Shown here one piece after another: positions 1 to 7,223 of a stretch of DNA of 26,268 nucleotides (its first letter is position 1; each line of letters starts with the position of its first letter). Made by a program: the position numbers and the translations under genes. The DNA lies in assembly GCA_905199855.1 (NCBI GenBank), contig CAJKHY010000015.1, forward strand, positions 1-26,268, written 5' to 3'. Origin of the DNA: an uncultured Clostridium sp. Lineage in GTDB: Bacteria; Bacillota_I; Bacilli_A; RF39; UBA660. The notes under the pieces are model-generated. The model was not told where the DNA came from. It ran no database searches and was given only the letters and a program-made list of their open reading frames with translations.

Positions 1-71
1 ACTAGATTTTATTGTTTTGTAAAATTAAGCACCAGATAATTCTTAAAATTACTTCACACTAGATTTTATTG
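1..71. repeat. 14-bp direct repeat at the contig edge
   Basis: The sequence ACTAGATTTTATTG occurs at 1-14 and again at 58-71, a period of 57 bases. The bases after the two copies differ (TTTTGTAAAA versus AACCTATATA), so it is not a tandem array as far as can be seen. No gene is visible in 1-113. The repeat may be part of a longer element cut by the window edge, or an artefact of the contig end. Confidence 0.6.
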
Positions 72-81
72 AACCTATATA

Positions 82-111
82 AAAAGGACTTTTGTAATGT
101 GAAGTCCTTTT
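82..111. terminator. Intrinsic terminator after nrnA, usable on both strands
   Basis: A perfect 10-bp stem, AAAAGGACTT (82-91) with AAGTCCTTTT (102-111), encloses a 10-nt loop. It lies 2 bases past the nrnA stop codon. On the minus strand the stem ends in TTTTTATAT. On the plus strand it is followed by TTTT-C-TTTATTTTT, so it can also stop transcription entering from the left. Confidence 0.85.
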
Positions 112-113
112 CT

Positions 114-1076
114 TTATTTTTCTAAATATTTTTTAGTTAGTTCATCTAGTGAAGAAATTAGTTTATCGGCTAAATCCCAATCGGCAAGTCTTGCTCCTGC
201 AGCAAATTTATGTCCTCCACCACCATAGTGGGAAGCAACTTCATTAATGACAGGGCCTCTTGAACGAATGTTGGCGCGAATGACATTACTCTTTACATCT
301 TCCGATAGGAATATCCAAACTAGAATTTCGCTGACATAGTTTAAATTGTTAATCATGTTGCCTGCACTGGCTGAATCAATACCAAATTCTTTTATTAGAG
401 CATCGGTTATTTTGATATATGCTACGCCGTTTTCTGTAACTGTCATATTTTGATAAATATAACCTTGTAACTTAACTTCGCTTAAAGGTTTACAATATAA
501 AGGTTCATATAGTGAAGTAAAATTTATTTTTGTTTCTTTAAGCATTTTAGTAACTAATTCAAATGTTTTTGCTGTTGTGTAATCATATAAAAATCTATTT
601 GTATCAGAGGCAATGCCTAGATATAAATTTTTAGCGATGCTTTTGTTTAATTTATAATGACAAGTGTAAATAAATTCTAAGATTATTTGACATGTACTAC
701 TCGCAGTATCATCGATGTATTCGATATTAGCATATTTTTCAATGAAAGGATGATGGTCGATTTTTATAATAAAATCAAATTCATTTATATCTATCCCATC
801 AATTCTTTTTGAATCGGGAGTATCTAAGACAATTAATAAACTATTTTTAGGAATGTTTTCTACTTTATCAAGATTACCCATAAATTTAAATCTATTAGCA
901 GGATTGCCTATAGCATAAACAGATTTTTTTGGATATTTTTCTTTGATAAGATCTCTTAGGGCTATTGTAGAACCTAAAGCATCTGGATCTGCTCCAATGT
1001 GTCTTGCAATAATGATATTATTATATTTTTTTATTTGCTTTTTAATTTGTTTAAAAGTTTTGTTACATTTAATCAT
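114..1076 (-). CDS. nrnA: DHH/DHHA1 phosphoesterase, NrnA-like nanoRNase / pAp phosphatase
   Basis: This 320-aa cytoplasmic DHH-family phosphoesterase probably degrades 2-5-nt RNAs and dephosphorylates pAp, as Bacillus NrnA (similar length) does. The N-terminal DHH domain shows the metal ligands in order: H26-x3-D30-x-D32 (HIGADPDALGS), D85 in LDTPDS, the D107-H108-H109 signature, and D158 in GIASDT. The C-terminal DHHA1 domain carries the substrate-binding glycine loop GGGGH at 285-289. All expected residues are present, so it should be active. The ATG lies 1 base downstream of the ackA stop, with only a weak ribosome binding site (ATAGGT), so it is the last gene of an ackA-nrnA transcript and may be translated by coupling. 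A cyclic-dinucleotide (GdpP-type) role is less likely because there are no membrane or GGDEF parts. Confidence 0.9.
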   Translation of the reverse strand: MIKCNKTFKQIKKQIKKYNNIIIARHIGADPDALGSTIALRDLIKEKYPKKSVYAIGNPANRFKFMGNLDKVENIPKNSLLIVLDTPDSKRIDGIDINEFDFIIKIDHHPFIEKYANIEYIDDTASSTCQIILEFIYTCHYKLNKSIAKNLYLGIASDTNRFLYDYTTAKTFELVTKMLKETKINFTSLYEPLYCKPLSEVKLQGYIYQNMTVTENGVAYIKITDALIKEFGIDSASAGNMINNLNYVSEILVWIFLSEDVKSNVIRANIRSRGPVINEVASHYGGGGHKFAAGARLADWDLADKLISSLDELTKKYLEK

Positions 1077-1077
1077 A

Positions 1078-2256
1078 TTAACCTATCAATTCATATGTGT
1101 CTTTTGCAATCATTAATTCTTCATTGGTTGGAACAATGTATACTGGAATACGTGAATCTTCGTTAGATATTTTTCTAAGTACTCCACGGCAATTATTTAA
1201 TTCTTTGTCAAGGCTAACTCCTAAGCTATGAATTTTATCTACTATCATTTGTCTAGTTTGAACACTATTTTCACCAACTCCAGCAGTAAATACAATGACA
1301 TCGGCATTGTTTAATAAATTGTTATACATCGCGATATAGTTAGCTATTTTTTGAACGTACATGTCTTGTGCTAAGATACATCTTTCGTTGCCTTCTTTAA
1401 TACCGTTTTCAATGTCTCTTGAATCAGAACTTACTCCACTTACGCCAAGTAGTCCACTTTTTTTGTTGAAAACATTTATCACTTCATCAATGGTAAGATT
1501 TTCTTTTTTCATGATGTAAGGGATAATACTAGCATCAACATCACCACATCTAGTACCCATCATAATTCCAGCAAGTGGGGTAAAGCCCATAGAGGTGTCT
1601 AATACTTTTCCTCCATCAATAGCACATAAGGAAGCTCCACTTCCTATATGACAAGATATTACTTTTAGGTCATCTCTTTGTAATTTTTCACATATTGTTT
1701 TGTAGACAAAACGGTGTGAAGTACCGTGTGCTCCATATTTTCTTATACCATATTTAGTGTACCATTCATATGGAACAGGATATAAGTAATTAACTTCATC
1801 CATTGTTTGGTGAAATGCGGTATCGAAAACACAGACATTTTTAACGTTTGGTAGTGTTTCTTTGAAGGCTTTAATACCTACTAAGTGAGCTGGGTTATGC
1901 AATGGAGCATATTCGATTAGATTTTCAAATTCTTTGATAAAATCATCGTCGATTAAGATGCTTTCTTTATATTTTGGACCTCCGTTGACAATACGATGTC
2001 CTATACCTTTAATTTCATCCATTGAATTAATGATACCATTTTCGATTAATTCTTCACATAGATATTCAACGGCTTTTTTGTGAGTATCAACTCTTTTATC
2101 ACGAATAATTTTTTCTCCGTTTACTTTTATTGAGTAAAACGAATCACTTAAACCAATTTTTTCAAAGTAACCATTTACTAGTTCTACTCCTTCAGGCATT
2201 TCAAATAAAGAAAACTTTAGTGAAGAACTACCTGCATTTACTGATAATATAATCAT
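1078..2256 (-). CDS. ackA: Acetate kinase
   Basis: Acetate kinase (392 aa, normal length) catalyses acetyl phosphate + ADP to acetate + ATP in fermentative overflow metabolism. Visible family residues are N7 in the N-terminal phosphate loop NAGSSSLK, R88 in GHRIVNGG, D145 in FDTAFH, H177 in GAHGTSHR, R236 in MGTRCGD, the adenosine loop FTAGVGENS, and E379 near the C terminus. The substrate-arginine motif reads GHRIVNGG where a histidine is more usual at the N91 position, a mild variation. The start is an ATG preceded by AGAAAGAAGGAA. No phosphotransacetylase gene is in the window. It has its own extended -10 promoter and is followed 1 base later by nrnA. Confidence 0.96.
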   Translation of the reverse strand: MIILSVNAGSSSLKFSLFEMPEGVELVNGYFEKIGLSDSFYSIKVNGEKIIRDKRVDTHKKAVEYLCEELIENGIINSMDEIKGIGHRIVNGGPKYKESILIDDDFIKEFENLIEYAPLHNPAHLVGIKAFKETLPNVKNVCVFDTAFHQTMDEVNYLYPVPYEWYTKYGIRKYGAHGTSHRFVYKTICEKLQRDDLKVISCHIGSGASLCAIDGGKVLDTSMGFTPLAGIMMGTRCGDVDASIIPYIMKKENLTIDEVINVFNKKSGLLGVSGVSSDSRDIENGIKEGNERCILAQDMYVQKIANYIAMYNNLLNNADVIVFTAGVGENSVQTRQMIVDKIHSLGVSLDKELNNCRGVLRKISNEDSRIPVYIVPTNEELMIAKDTYELIG

Positions 2257-2278
2257 GTTATTCCTTCTTTCTAAATGT

Positions 2279-2284
2279 ATTATA
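2279..2284 (-). promoter_or_regulatory. Extended -10 promoter of ackA-nrnA
   Basis: On the minus strand the sequence reads TTTGGTATAATAC: a perfect TATAAT with an upstream TG-n extension, 22 bases before the ackA ATG. A -35 match is poor (TTTATT at 17-bp spacing), which is normal for extended -10 promoters. It separates ackA from the htrA transcript, whose terminator lies just upstream. Confidence 0.7.
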
Positions 2285-2322
2285 CCAAAGATTAGTTGTT
2301 AAATAAAGAAAAAAAGATAAAA

Positions 2323-2351
2323 AAAGTAGAAATGTCTGTGTTTTCTACTTT
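2323..2351 (-). terminator. Intrinsic terminator after htrA
   Basis: A perfect 10-bp stem, AAAGTAGAAA (2323-2332) with TTTCTACTTT (2342-2351), has a 9-nt loop. On the minus strand it is followed by a long T-rich run (TTTTTTATCTTTTTTTC). It lies 11 bases past the htrA stop codon. Confidence 0.85.
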
Positions 2352-2362
2352 GGATATTTTAA

Positions 2363-3451
2363 TTATTTGCTAGTGGTAAGGGTAATTTTGGTGTTTTTTT
2401 TGTCTTTGCCACGATAATATTTTATTTCGATAGTGTCTCCTGGTTGATGTTTATATAGTTCATATCTAAATTGGGCTTTGGTATCAACTTTCTCTCCTGA
2501 TACTTCATAGATAACATCGCCTTTTTGTAGTCCTCCAGCGGATGCTGGTGAGTCATTTACAACTTCTGAGACAATTATTCCAGATTTTATGGAATTGTCA
2601 ATGTTGATACCGTTTGACCAAATGTAATAAGTTTCATTCATATCAAGCATACCAATGCCTACGAATGGTCTTTTTATTGTGATACCTTTTTCTAAAACAT
2701 CGGCGTAGTATAAAGCATCTTCAATAGGAATAGCAAAGCCCATACCTTCTATTTGTTCTTGGACTAATTTTAATGAAGTGATGCCAATTACTTCTCCATT
2801 GATGTTGGCAAGTGGCCCTCCACTGTTACCGGGGTTAATAGCGGCATCAGTTTGTAATACTTTCATAATCCAATCACTGCTATTAGAATTTGATATACTT
2901 ACTTCGACTAATCTGTTTTTGCCTGAGAGAATACCTTTGGTAACGGAACCACTGTAATTAATGCCAAGTGGTGTTCCTACGGCGAATAAGGTGTCGCCCA
3001 CTCTTAATTTTTCGCTGTCACCAATTTCAACTACTTTGATAACATCTTTTTCATCGATGGTTAAAACAGCAATGTCTGAGAAGGTTTCTTTACCTAGGAC
3101 TTTAGCTTCAACAGTTTGGTTGTTACTAAATGTTACTGTTACTTTATCGGCTCCATCAATGACATGATTATTAGTCATAATGTAACCTTTATTATTTTCT
3201 TTTTTATAAACAAAGCCTGTTCCTGATGCTATTTGAGTGTCATTTTTATAAGATACAATGGCTAAGACAGCGTCATATACTTTATCCACAGAATCAGCGA
3301 TGCTATTTTCGCTTATTTCTACTTTGTTTACATTTTCAATGATATTTTTTGTTATTTTTGGGTTATTCATAAAAACTAAATATGTTCCTAAAACTCCTGT
3401 TACAAAAGCTAGTGTTAATGATAATCCAGTGCCTAAATTATTCTTTTTCAT
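2363..3451 (-). CDS. htrA: HtrA/DegP-type membrane-anchored serine protease with one PDZ domain
   Basis: This 362-aa surface quality-control protease probably degrades misfolded exported proteins. One N-terminal membrane segment lies at about residues 8-28 after a short MKKNN start, so the catalytic part faces outward. The trypsin-like triad is visible: H96 in TNNHVID, D126 in SDIAVL, S210 in NPGNSGGPL. A single PDZ domain follows at about 262-350 (substrate loop VGIGML, later GGLQKGDVI). Length and order fit Bacillus HtrA proteins. The strong AGGAGG site (3460-3465) overlaps the stop codon of the upstream Abi_2 gene, which implies co-transcription and coupled translation with it. A terminator follows directly. 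Confidence 0.95.
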   Translation of the reverse strand: MKKNNLGTGLSLTLAFVTGVLGTYLVFMNNPKITKNIIENVNKVEISENSIADSVDKVYDAVLAIVSYKNDTQIASGTGFVYKKENNKGYIMTNNHVIDGADKVTVTFSNNQTVEAKVLGKETFSDIAVLTIDEKDVIKVVEIGDSEKLRVGDTLFAVGTPLGINYSGSVTKGILSGKNRLVEVSISNSNSSDWIMKVLQTDAAINPGNSGGPLANINGEVIGITSLKLVQEQIEGMGFAIPIEDALYYADVLEKGITIKRPFVGIGMLDMNETYYIWSNGINIDNSIKSGIIVSEVVNDSPASAGGLQKGDVIYEVSGEKVDTKAQFRYELYKHQPGDTIEIKYYRGKDKKNTKITLTTSK

Positions 3452-3463
3452 ATGTTAATCCTC

Positions 3464-4390
3464 CTATAAATTAGTTAATTCCATATAATTGATTGGGAAG
3501 CCAATTCTATCTAATATTTTGTTTATATCTATCGAGTGCATTTTACCTGCTAGAAGTTCGATTTCATATTGTGTTTCACGCATCATATCTAAAAATTCGT
3601 CATTACTAAGTAGGTATTTCATGATGATAACTACAGCAAAGATATCGTTTTTACCATAGATATATTCATTATCCATTCTTGCAATGTTTAACCTTTGGTG
3701 GTAACTTGTATTAGCAATTGAGCGATCTGTTTTGTGGTCGTATAAGATATCTTCGTGTGCACATAGGTTTCTATAATTTGATAATATCGGCAAGAAACTT
3801 TCTAAATTTTCAATACTGATGTTATATATTGAAGCGATGCCTACTTTATCATCTGGTTTTAATATAGAATATAAATCACTTATGACTCCAAATGATAAGA
3901 CTTTAACTAGTACCCATAGGGGCACATATCCATATTTTGACATATAATGTATTGTGGCATTGTGTTGGGAACCATTAATACTTATTTGCCTTTTCATTTT
4001 ATTTACCAAATCTTTTACTTTTTTAGCTTTAGTAGGATCGTTAGTAAAATTTTTGATATTTAGATAATCTTTTTCACGGTAGCCATATTTTTTAGAGAGT
4101 TGGTAACTAAATATTGATTTTAGGTTATTTTCAATAATTAGTAAATTTTTAAACATGATGTTTCTTAAATGTCTATCAAATAGAAAAATGGAATATAATT
4201 CTCTAAAGGTAGAGCCTTCTATGAAAGTTTTATCTTTTGGAGATTTCATTAAGAGATGTCTATAACCATTTAGAAAGAAATAGTTTTCTTTAAGCAAAAT
4301 ATTTCTAGTTAATGTATCGTCTTCAATAATAAGTCCTTTTGATTTGAGAATTTCTATTTGTTCATCAAGACTTTTAAAGTTTTTCTCCAT
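3464..4390 (-). CDS. Abi_2 (AbiD/AbiF-like) abortive-infection family protein with HEPN-type RNase motif
   Basis: This 308-aa protein has the Abi_2 family pattern: an N-terminal YFFLNGYRHLL segment (residues 37-47), the central FLFDRHLRNIM segment (69-79) followed by an acidic IEN, and the RNLCAHE element at 207-213. That last element is an R-x4-H motif, the RNase signature of HEPN domains. The family includes phage-resistance proteins that stop growth on infection. It starts at an ATG with AAGGTGA six bases upstream and an extended -10 promoter. It is not in an obvious defence island: its stop overlaps the ribosome binding site of htrA, so it heads a two-gene transcript with a stress protease. 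No antitoxin partner is visible. A defence role is inferred from the family; a housekeeping RNA role is possible. Confidence 0.8.
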   Translation of the reverse strand: MEKNFKSLDEQIEILKSKGLIIEDDTLTRNILLKENYFFLNGYRHLLMKSPKDKTFIEGSTFRELYSIFLFDRHLRNIMFKNLLIIENNLKSIFSYQLSKKYGYREKDYLNIKNFTNDPTKAKKVKDLVNKMKRQISINGSQHNATIHYMSKYGYVPLWVLVKVLSFGVISDLYSILKPDDKVGIASIYNISIENLESFLPILSNYRNLCAHEDILYDHKTDRSIANTSYHQRLNIARMDNEYIYGKNDIFAVVIIMKYLLSNDEFLDMMRETQYEIELLAGKMHSIDINKILDRIGFPINYMELTNL

Positions 4391-4411
4391 CTATAATCAC
4401 CTTACTTTAAG

Positions 4412-4417
4412 ATTATA
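4412..4417 (-). promoter_or_regulatory. Extended -10 promoter of the Abi_2-htrA transcript
   Basis: The minus strand reads CGTGGTATAATC, with TG-n-TATAAT and a poor -35. It lies 21 bases upstream of the ATG of the Abi_2 gene, downstream of the stop of the 145-aa gene. Confidence 0.65.
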
Positions 4418-4445
4418 CCACGAATAAAAATAAAATAAAAGAAGT

Positions 4446-4883
4446 TTATGTTAATTTTATTCCACGATTAATTATTTCTAAGCTGTTGTTTCCATAGATA
4501 ATATTGCTAAGTTCTAATATTTGATAATAATCGCTTGTTTTTATTTCTTTATTTAAATATAGATAATATTTGTTTTTATAATAATAAATTAAATTATTTT
4601 TTCTCATGCTTTTTTTTATGTTGAAGTAATCTATTTCATACAGGAAGTAACTATCAAAGTGAAATGTTATTTTAGTATCTTTATTTAAAAATGTTTTTTC
4701 TTCTTCTTTGATGTTAATAATCACTCCGTATATTTTGTTGGTATAGATATCTATTTTAAGAGTGCATTTTATGTTTTTGTATTTTAGATGTTTTTTTAGG
4801 ATGTCTTTAATGAATGATATAGCATAGTCTAAGTCAGCAAGTTTTTTATCACTATAATTAGCTAATTTTAATTCATAATTCAA
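4446..4883 (-). CDS. Hypothetical protein, 145 aa, TTG start
   Basis: I do not recognise this protein with confidence. It is lysine-, isoleucine- and tyrosine-rich with no membrane segment, signal peptide or cysteine-rich site. The start is TTG, chosen because a good AAGGTGA (4888-4894) lies four bases upstream. The C-terminal third has alternating strands (LIYYYKNKYYLYL, about residues 98-110) followed by a helix, which faintly recalls the C-terminal half of MecA-type ClpC adaptors. That likeness is too weak to name it. It sits between engB, which ends at a terminator only 25 bases upstream, and the Abi_2 gene. No promoter of its own is evident, so it is probably expressed by read-through from engB. 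Confidence 0.6.
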   Translation of the reverse strand: MNYELKLANYSDKKLADLDYAISFIKDILKKHLKYKNIKCTLKIDIYTNKIYGVIINIKEEEKTFLNKDTKITFHFDSYFLYEIDYFNIKKSMRKNNLIYYYKNKYYLYLNKEIKTSDYYQILELSNIIYGNNSLEIINRGIKLT

Positions 4884-4907
4884 AATATCACCTTATATAG
4901 ATTATGC

Positions 4908-4943
4908 AAAAAAAACATATTAGACATTATTATCTAATATGTT
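4908..4943 (-). terminator. Intrinsic terminator overlapping the end of engB
   Basis: A perfect 11-bp stem, AACATATTAGA (4914-4924) with TCTAATATGTT (4933-4943), has an 8-nt loop. On the minus strand it is followed by eight T. The stem includes the last engB codons and its stop. It has only two G-C pairs, so it may be leaky, which would allow expression of the next gene. Confidence 0.7.
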
Positions 4944-5513
4944 ATCTAAAATATTGTATACTTCTTGTCTACCTATTTTTGTTATTGAAGAGAATAGTAT
5001 TAAGTTATTGGAATCTTCGATGTTTAGAGTTTTTAGAATAATGCTTTTGTTTTTTTCATGATTAGTTTTTTTTACTTTGTCAGTTTTCATAGCAACTATA
5101 GTTACATCATTATTATAATATTTTAAGAAATTATACATTAATATATCATCTTCTGTAGGTTTATGGCGAAAGTCTACTAACATAAATACTTTTTTTAGAT
5201 TTTCTCTTGTTTCTAAGTATTCTTCGATCATCATGCCAAATTTTTTCCTTAATTTTTTGCTGGTCATAGCAAATCCATATCCTGGGACATCAACTAAGTA
5301 AAAGGTTTCGTTTATTAGGTAGAAGTTAAGGGTTTGGGTTTTGCCGGGTTTACTAGAAGTTCTGGCAAAGTTTTTTCTATTGATAATTGTGTTGATAAAA
5401 CTGCTTTTACCAACGTTGCTTCTCCCTACTAGTAGAAATTCTGGTTTATTAGGATTTGGATATTGACTACGGCGGACAGCACTTATTTCTAAATTAACAC
5501 TGCTAATTTTCAT
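4920..5513 (-). CDS. engB: Ribosome-biogenesis GTPase EngB/YsxC
   Basis: EngB is an essential circularly compact GTPase that helps assemble the 50S subunit. The chosen ATG at 5513 gives 197 aa; an in-frame GTG at 5525 is less likely because the ribosome binding site GGTGAG sits seven bases before the ATG and none precedes the GTG. GTPase motifs, numbered from the ATG: P-loop GRSNVGKSS (30-38), the PGKTQTLNFY switch I region (56-65), G3 DVPGYGFA (75-82), G4 KTDK (143-146), and a serine-rich G5 region near 175. Length and motifs fit the family exactly. It has its own promoter and a terminator embedded in its last codons, so it is mainly a single-gene transcript. No lon or clpX neighbour is present, unlike in Bacillus. 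Confidence 0.93.
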   Translation of the reverse strand: MKISSVNLEISAVRRSQYPNPNKPEFLLVGRSNVGKSSFINTIINRKNFARTSSKPGKTQTLNFYLINETFYLVDVPGYGFAMTSKKLRKKFGMMIEEYLETRENLKKVFMLVDFRHKPTEDDILMYNFLKYYNNDVTIVAMKTDKVKKTNHEKNKSIILKTLNIEDSNNLILFSSITKIGRQEVYNILDNILDNNV

Positions 5514-5533
5514 AATTTTTCTCACCGTTTATA

Positions 5534-5562
5534 ATTTTATCATAAATATTTAGGAAATGCAA
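5534..5562 (-). promoter_or_regulatory. Sigma-A type promoter of engB
   Basis: On the minus strand there is TTGCAT (-35), a 17-bp spacer ending in TGA, then TAAAAT (-10). The -10 ends 21 bases upstream of the engB ATG. Confidence 0.65.
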
Positions 5563-5645
5563 ATTTTTGTTTTTTTTGTTTTTACTACGTTGTTGTATTA
5601 CTTAAGAATTATTTTTAAATTACTGAACAGATGTTGAAAAAGTTC

Positions 5646-5674
5646 TTGGTAAAGTATTTGTTATATATTATAAT
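5646..5674 (+). promoter_or_regulatory. Sigma-A type promoter for the broken membrane-protein region
   Basis: TTGGTA (5646-5651), a 17-bp spacer, and a perfect TATAAT (5669-5674). Transcription would start near 5681, about 17 bases before the ATG at 5698. It is divergent from the engB promoter. Confidence 0.6.
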
Positions 5675-5697
5675 TAATGTGTTAAAATGTGTTAGAT

Positions 5698-6041
5698 ATG
5701 AGTTATATTGTGTGGATAATTATTTATTGCGCTTATTTTTGGTTTAATTTTTTTTTGAAAGAAAAAGTTATTTTAAAAAAGATAGTTGGTTCTATTTTGA
5801 TTATTGTGGCTAATATTATGTTATCGATTGATAGAAATGGAGGATATCTATTAATAAATATTTTGCCATGTTATTTATTTATAATTTTCTTTTTGCAATA
5901 GCTATGTTTATAAATACTAATATTTCTTCTAATTTTAATATTGGAATATATACATTTATTACTGTTTTTATACATTTTGTTTTTGTTATGAGATTTAGTA
6001 AAATAGTATTTTTGATTAAAAAAGGAATTTTGTTTATATGA
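5698..6041 (+). pseudogene. Broken small membrane-protein gene (first part)
   Basis: From the ATG at 5698 a 67-residue hydrophobic frame with about two or three membrane segments runs to a TAG at 5899-5901 (an in-frame GTG lies at 5689). A second frame, open across that stop and containing an ATG at 5868, continues with equally membrane-like sequence to a TGA at 6039-6041. Joining the two frames gives one plausible polytopic protein of about 110 residues, so a single-base indel near 5860-5890 is the likely cause. No ribosome binding site precedes 5698. I do not recognise the family. An alternative is two genuine overlapping small genes. Confidence 0.45.
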
Positions 6042-6253
6042 TAAGAAGAAGTTTTTGCTTGTTAGTTTTTCTTGCTGTATGATGCTTATTTCTTCGGTTA
6101 AGGCATATGAATATGGTTCTATTTCTGTGCCTACACTTTTTACACTTACAACGATTATGTTATACTATTTATGAGTTTTTGATTAATAAGAATAAGAAAG
6201 ATTTATTTTATAAATTAGTTGTTAGTGTTATTATTTTAGTAGGAGTAATTTAA
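6038..6253 (+). pseudogene. Broken small membrane-protein gene (second part)
   Basis: An ATG at 6038 overlaps the previous TGA as ATGA. The frame begins like a signal peptide (MIRRSFCLLVFLAV) and hits TGA at 6080-6082. The next frame (ATG 6079, stop 6172-6174) continues with SSVKAYEYGSISVPTLFTL and a membrane segment. The original frame then resumes with YEFLINKNKKDLFYKLVV and a last hydrophobic stretch to TAA at 6251-6253. Two compensating indels would restore a protein of about 70 residues with a signal sequence and two membrane segments. This looks like decay rather than recoding. Confidence 0.45.
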
Positions 6254-6276
6254 ATTAAAGGATAAAATAAGATACA

Positions 6277-6282
6277 TATAAT
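6277..6282 (+). promoter_or_regulatory. Possible -10 element of the M23 peptidase gene
   Basis: TATAAT at 6277-6282 lies 48 bases upstream of the start codon. The -35 position (ATTAAA) is weak and there is no TG extension, so this is tentative. Confidence 0.3.
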
Positions 6283-6330
6283 AATTCTAAGTAATATTTA
6301 ATCATAGAATAAATATGAAAGGAAGGTATT

Positions 6331-7158
6331 ATGAGCTTTATAAAACATGTTCTTAAAAATAGTAATGAGAAAATTACTAGTTTGTATGGTAATAGAACAT
6401 TTATGATGAGAGGGAAAAAAGTAAGTGATTTTCATAAGGGAATAGATTTAATTGATGCTAAGAATAAGAGCGATTATGTTATTGCTTTTGAAGATGGTGT
6501 TGTTATATCTTCTAGGGATGAAGTCAAAGGTTATGATGAGAAAAAGTCTTCTGGGAATTATGTTTATCTCAATCATGATAATAATTACCAAACAAGATAT
6601 TTTCATATGGCATATGGAACTGTGATGGTGAAAGAGGGAGATGTGGTAAAAAAAGGTGATATTTTAGGTTATACTGGAGCGACTGGTTGGGTAACTGGGA
6701 CACATGTGCATTTTGAGATTAAGGAAAATGGTATAAATCAAGATCCTTTGCCTTATCTTGAGGGAAAAAAACAAATATTAAAAGATAAGGTTTATTTAGG
6801 CGAATTACAAGTGGCAAATGAGAATGTCAATCAAATTACTATTAGTGCTTTGAATGATAGTTTAAGGGTTAGAGATAATCCTAATGGTAATATTTTAGGC
6901 TATGTTAAGAATGGAACTTATAATTTTTATGATAAGGTAGTTGGTGAAGATTATGAATGGTATAGAATTGGGGATAATATGTGGATAGCTTATAGTAGTG
7001 AATGGGCTTCGGTTAATTACAAAAAGGAAGAAGCTTTGGAAAAAGAGGAGGAAAAGAAAGAAACAAATTATGAATTAATATATACTTGTGATGAGAATGA
7101 TATATATGCGATTAGGTTATATAAGGGAGAAAAATTATATATAAAGAGGGGAAAATAG
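6331..7158 (+). CDS. M23 (LytM-type) metallopeptidase with SH3-like domain and no signal peptide
   Basis: This 275-aa peptidoglycan endopeptidase shows the M23 zinc site: H35-x3-D39 (HKGID), catalytic H92, and H125-V-H127 in THVHFEI, all within about residues 15-140. A second domain at about 172-228 (SLRVRDNPNGNILG followed by WYRIG..MWIAY) fits a bacterial SH3 cell-wall-binding fold. A charged Lys/Glu linker (231-245) and a short C-terminal tail follow. The ATG is supported by AAAGGAAGG seven bases upstream. The N terminus is hydrophilic, with no signal peptide or membrane anchor. That is typical of phage endolysins and not of secreted autolysins. It sits next to broken small membrane-protein genes, so a phage or exported-lysin origin is possible. 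Confidence 0.85.
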   Translation: MSFIKHVLKNSNEKITSLYGNRTFMMRGKKVSDFHKGIDLIDAKNKSDYVIAFEDGVVISSRDEVKGYDEKKSSGNYVYLNHDNNYQTRYFHMAYGTVMVKEGDVVKKGDILGYTGATGWVTGTHVHFEIKENGINQDPLPYLEGKKQILKDKVYLGELQVANENVNQITISALNDSLRVRDNPNGNILGYVKNGTYNFYDKVVGEDYEWYRIGDNMWIAYSSEWASVNYKKEEALEKEEEKKETNYELIYTCDENDIYAIRLYKGEKLYIKRGK

Positions 7159-7197
7159 ATTAAATTCAAGAAAAATACTTCTTTTTTCTTTAAAATA

Positions 7198-7206
7198 TGC
7201 TACAAT
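7198..7206 (+). promoter_or_regulatory. Extended -10 promoter of dusB-RDD-lysS
   Basis: TGCTACAAT is an extended -10, 17 bases before the dusB ATG at 7224. The upstream in-frame ATG at 7197 lies at this element and therefore cannot be the start if this is the promoter. Confidence 0.55.
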
Positions 7207-7223
7207 ATTTTGTGGTGAATTTT

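Noticed and set aside
2961..3458. Plus-strand frames opposite htrA
   Set aside because: Shadow frames of the protease gene; composition follows from its codons.
3571..3590. parS-like half site TGTTTCACG
   Set aside because: Only the left half matches the 16-bp parS palindrome; the right half (CATCATA) does not, and it lies inside the Abi_2 coding region.
6038..6253. Reading TGA as tryptophan to join the broken frames
   Set aside because: All confident genes use TGG for Trp and end normally at TGA as well as TAA/TAG; reading through TGA at 6080 gives poor sequence, while shifting frame gives a better protein.
7165..7192. Hairpin AAGAAAAA / TTTTTCTT after the M23 gene
   Set aside because: Only one G-C pair and no clean T run after the stem; too weak to call a terminator.
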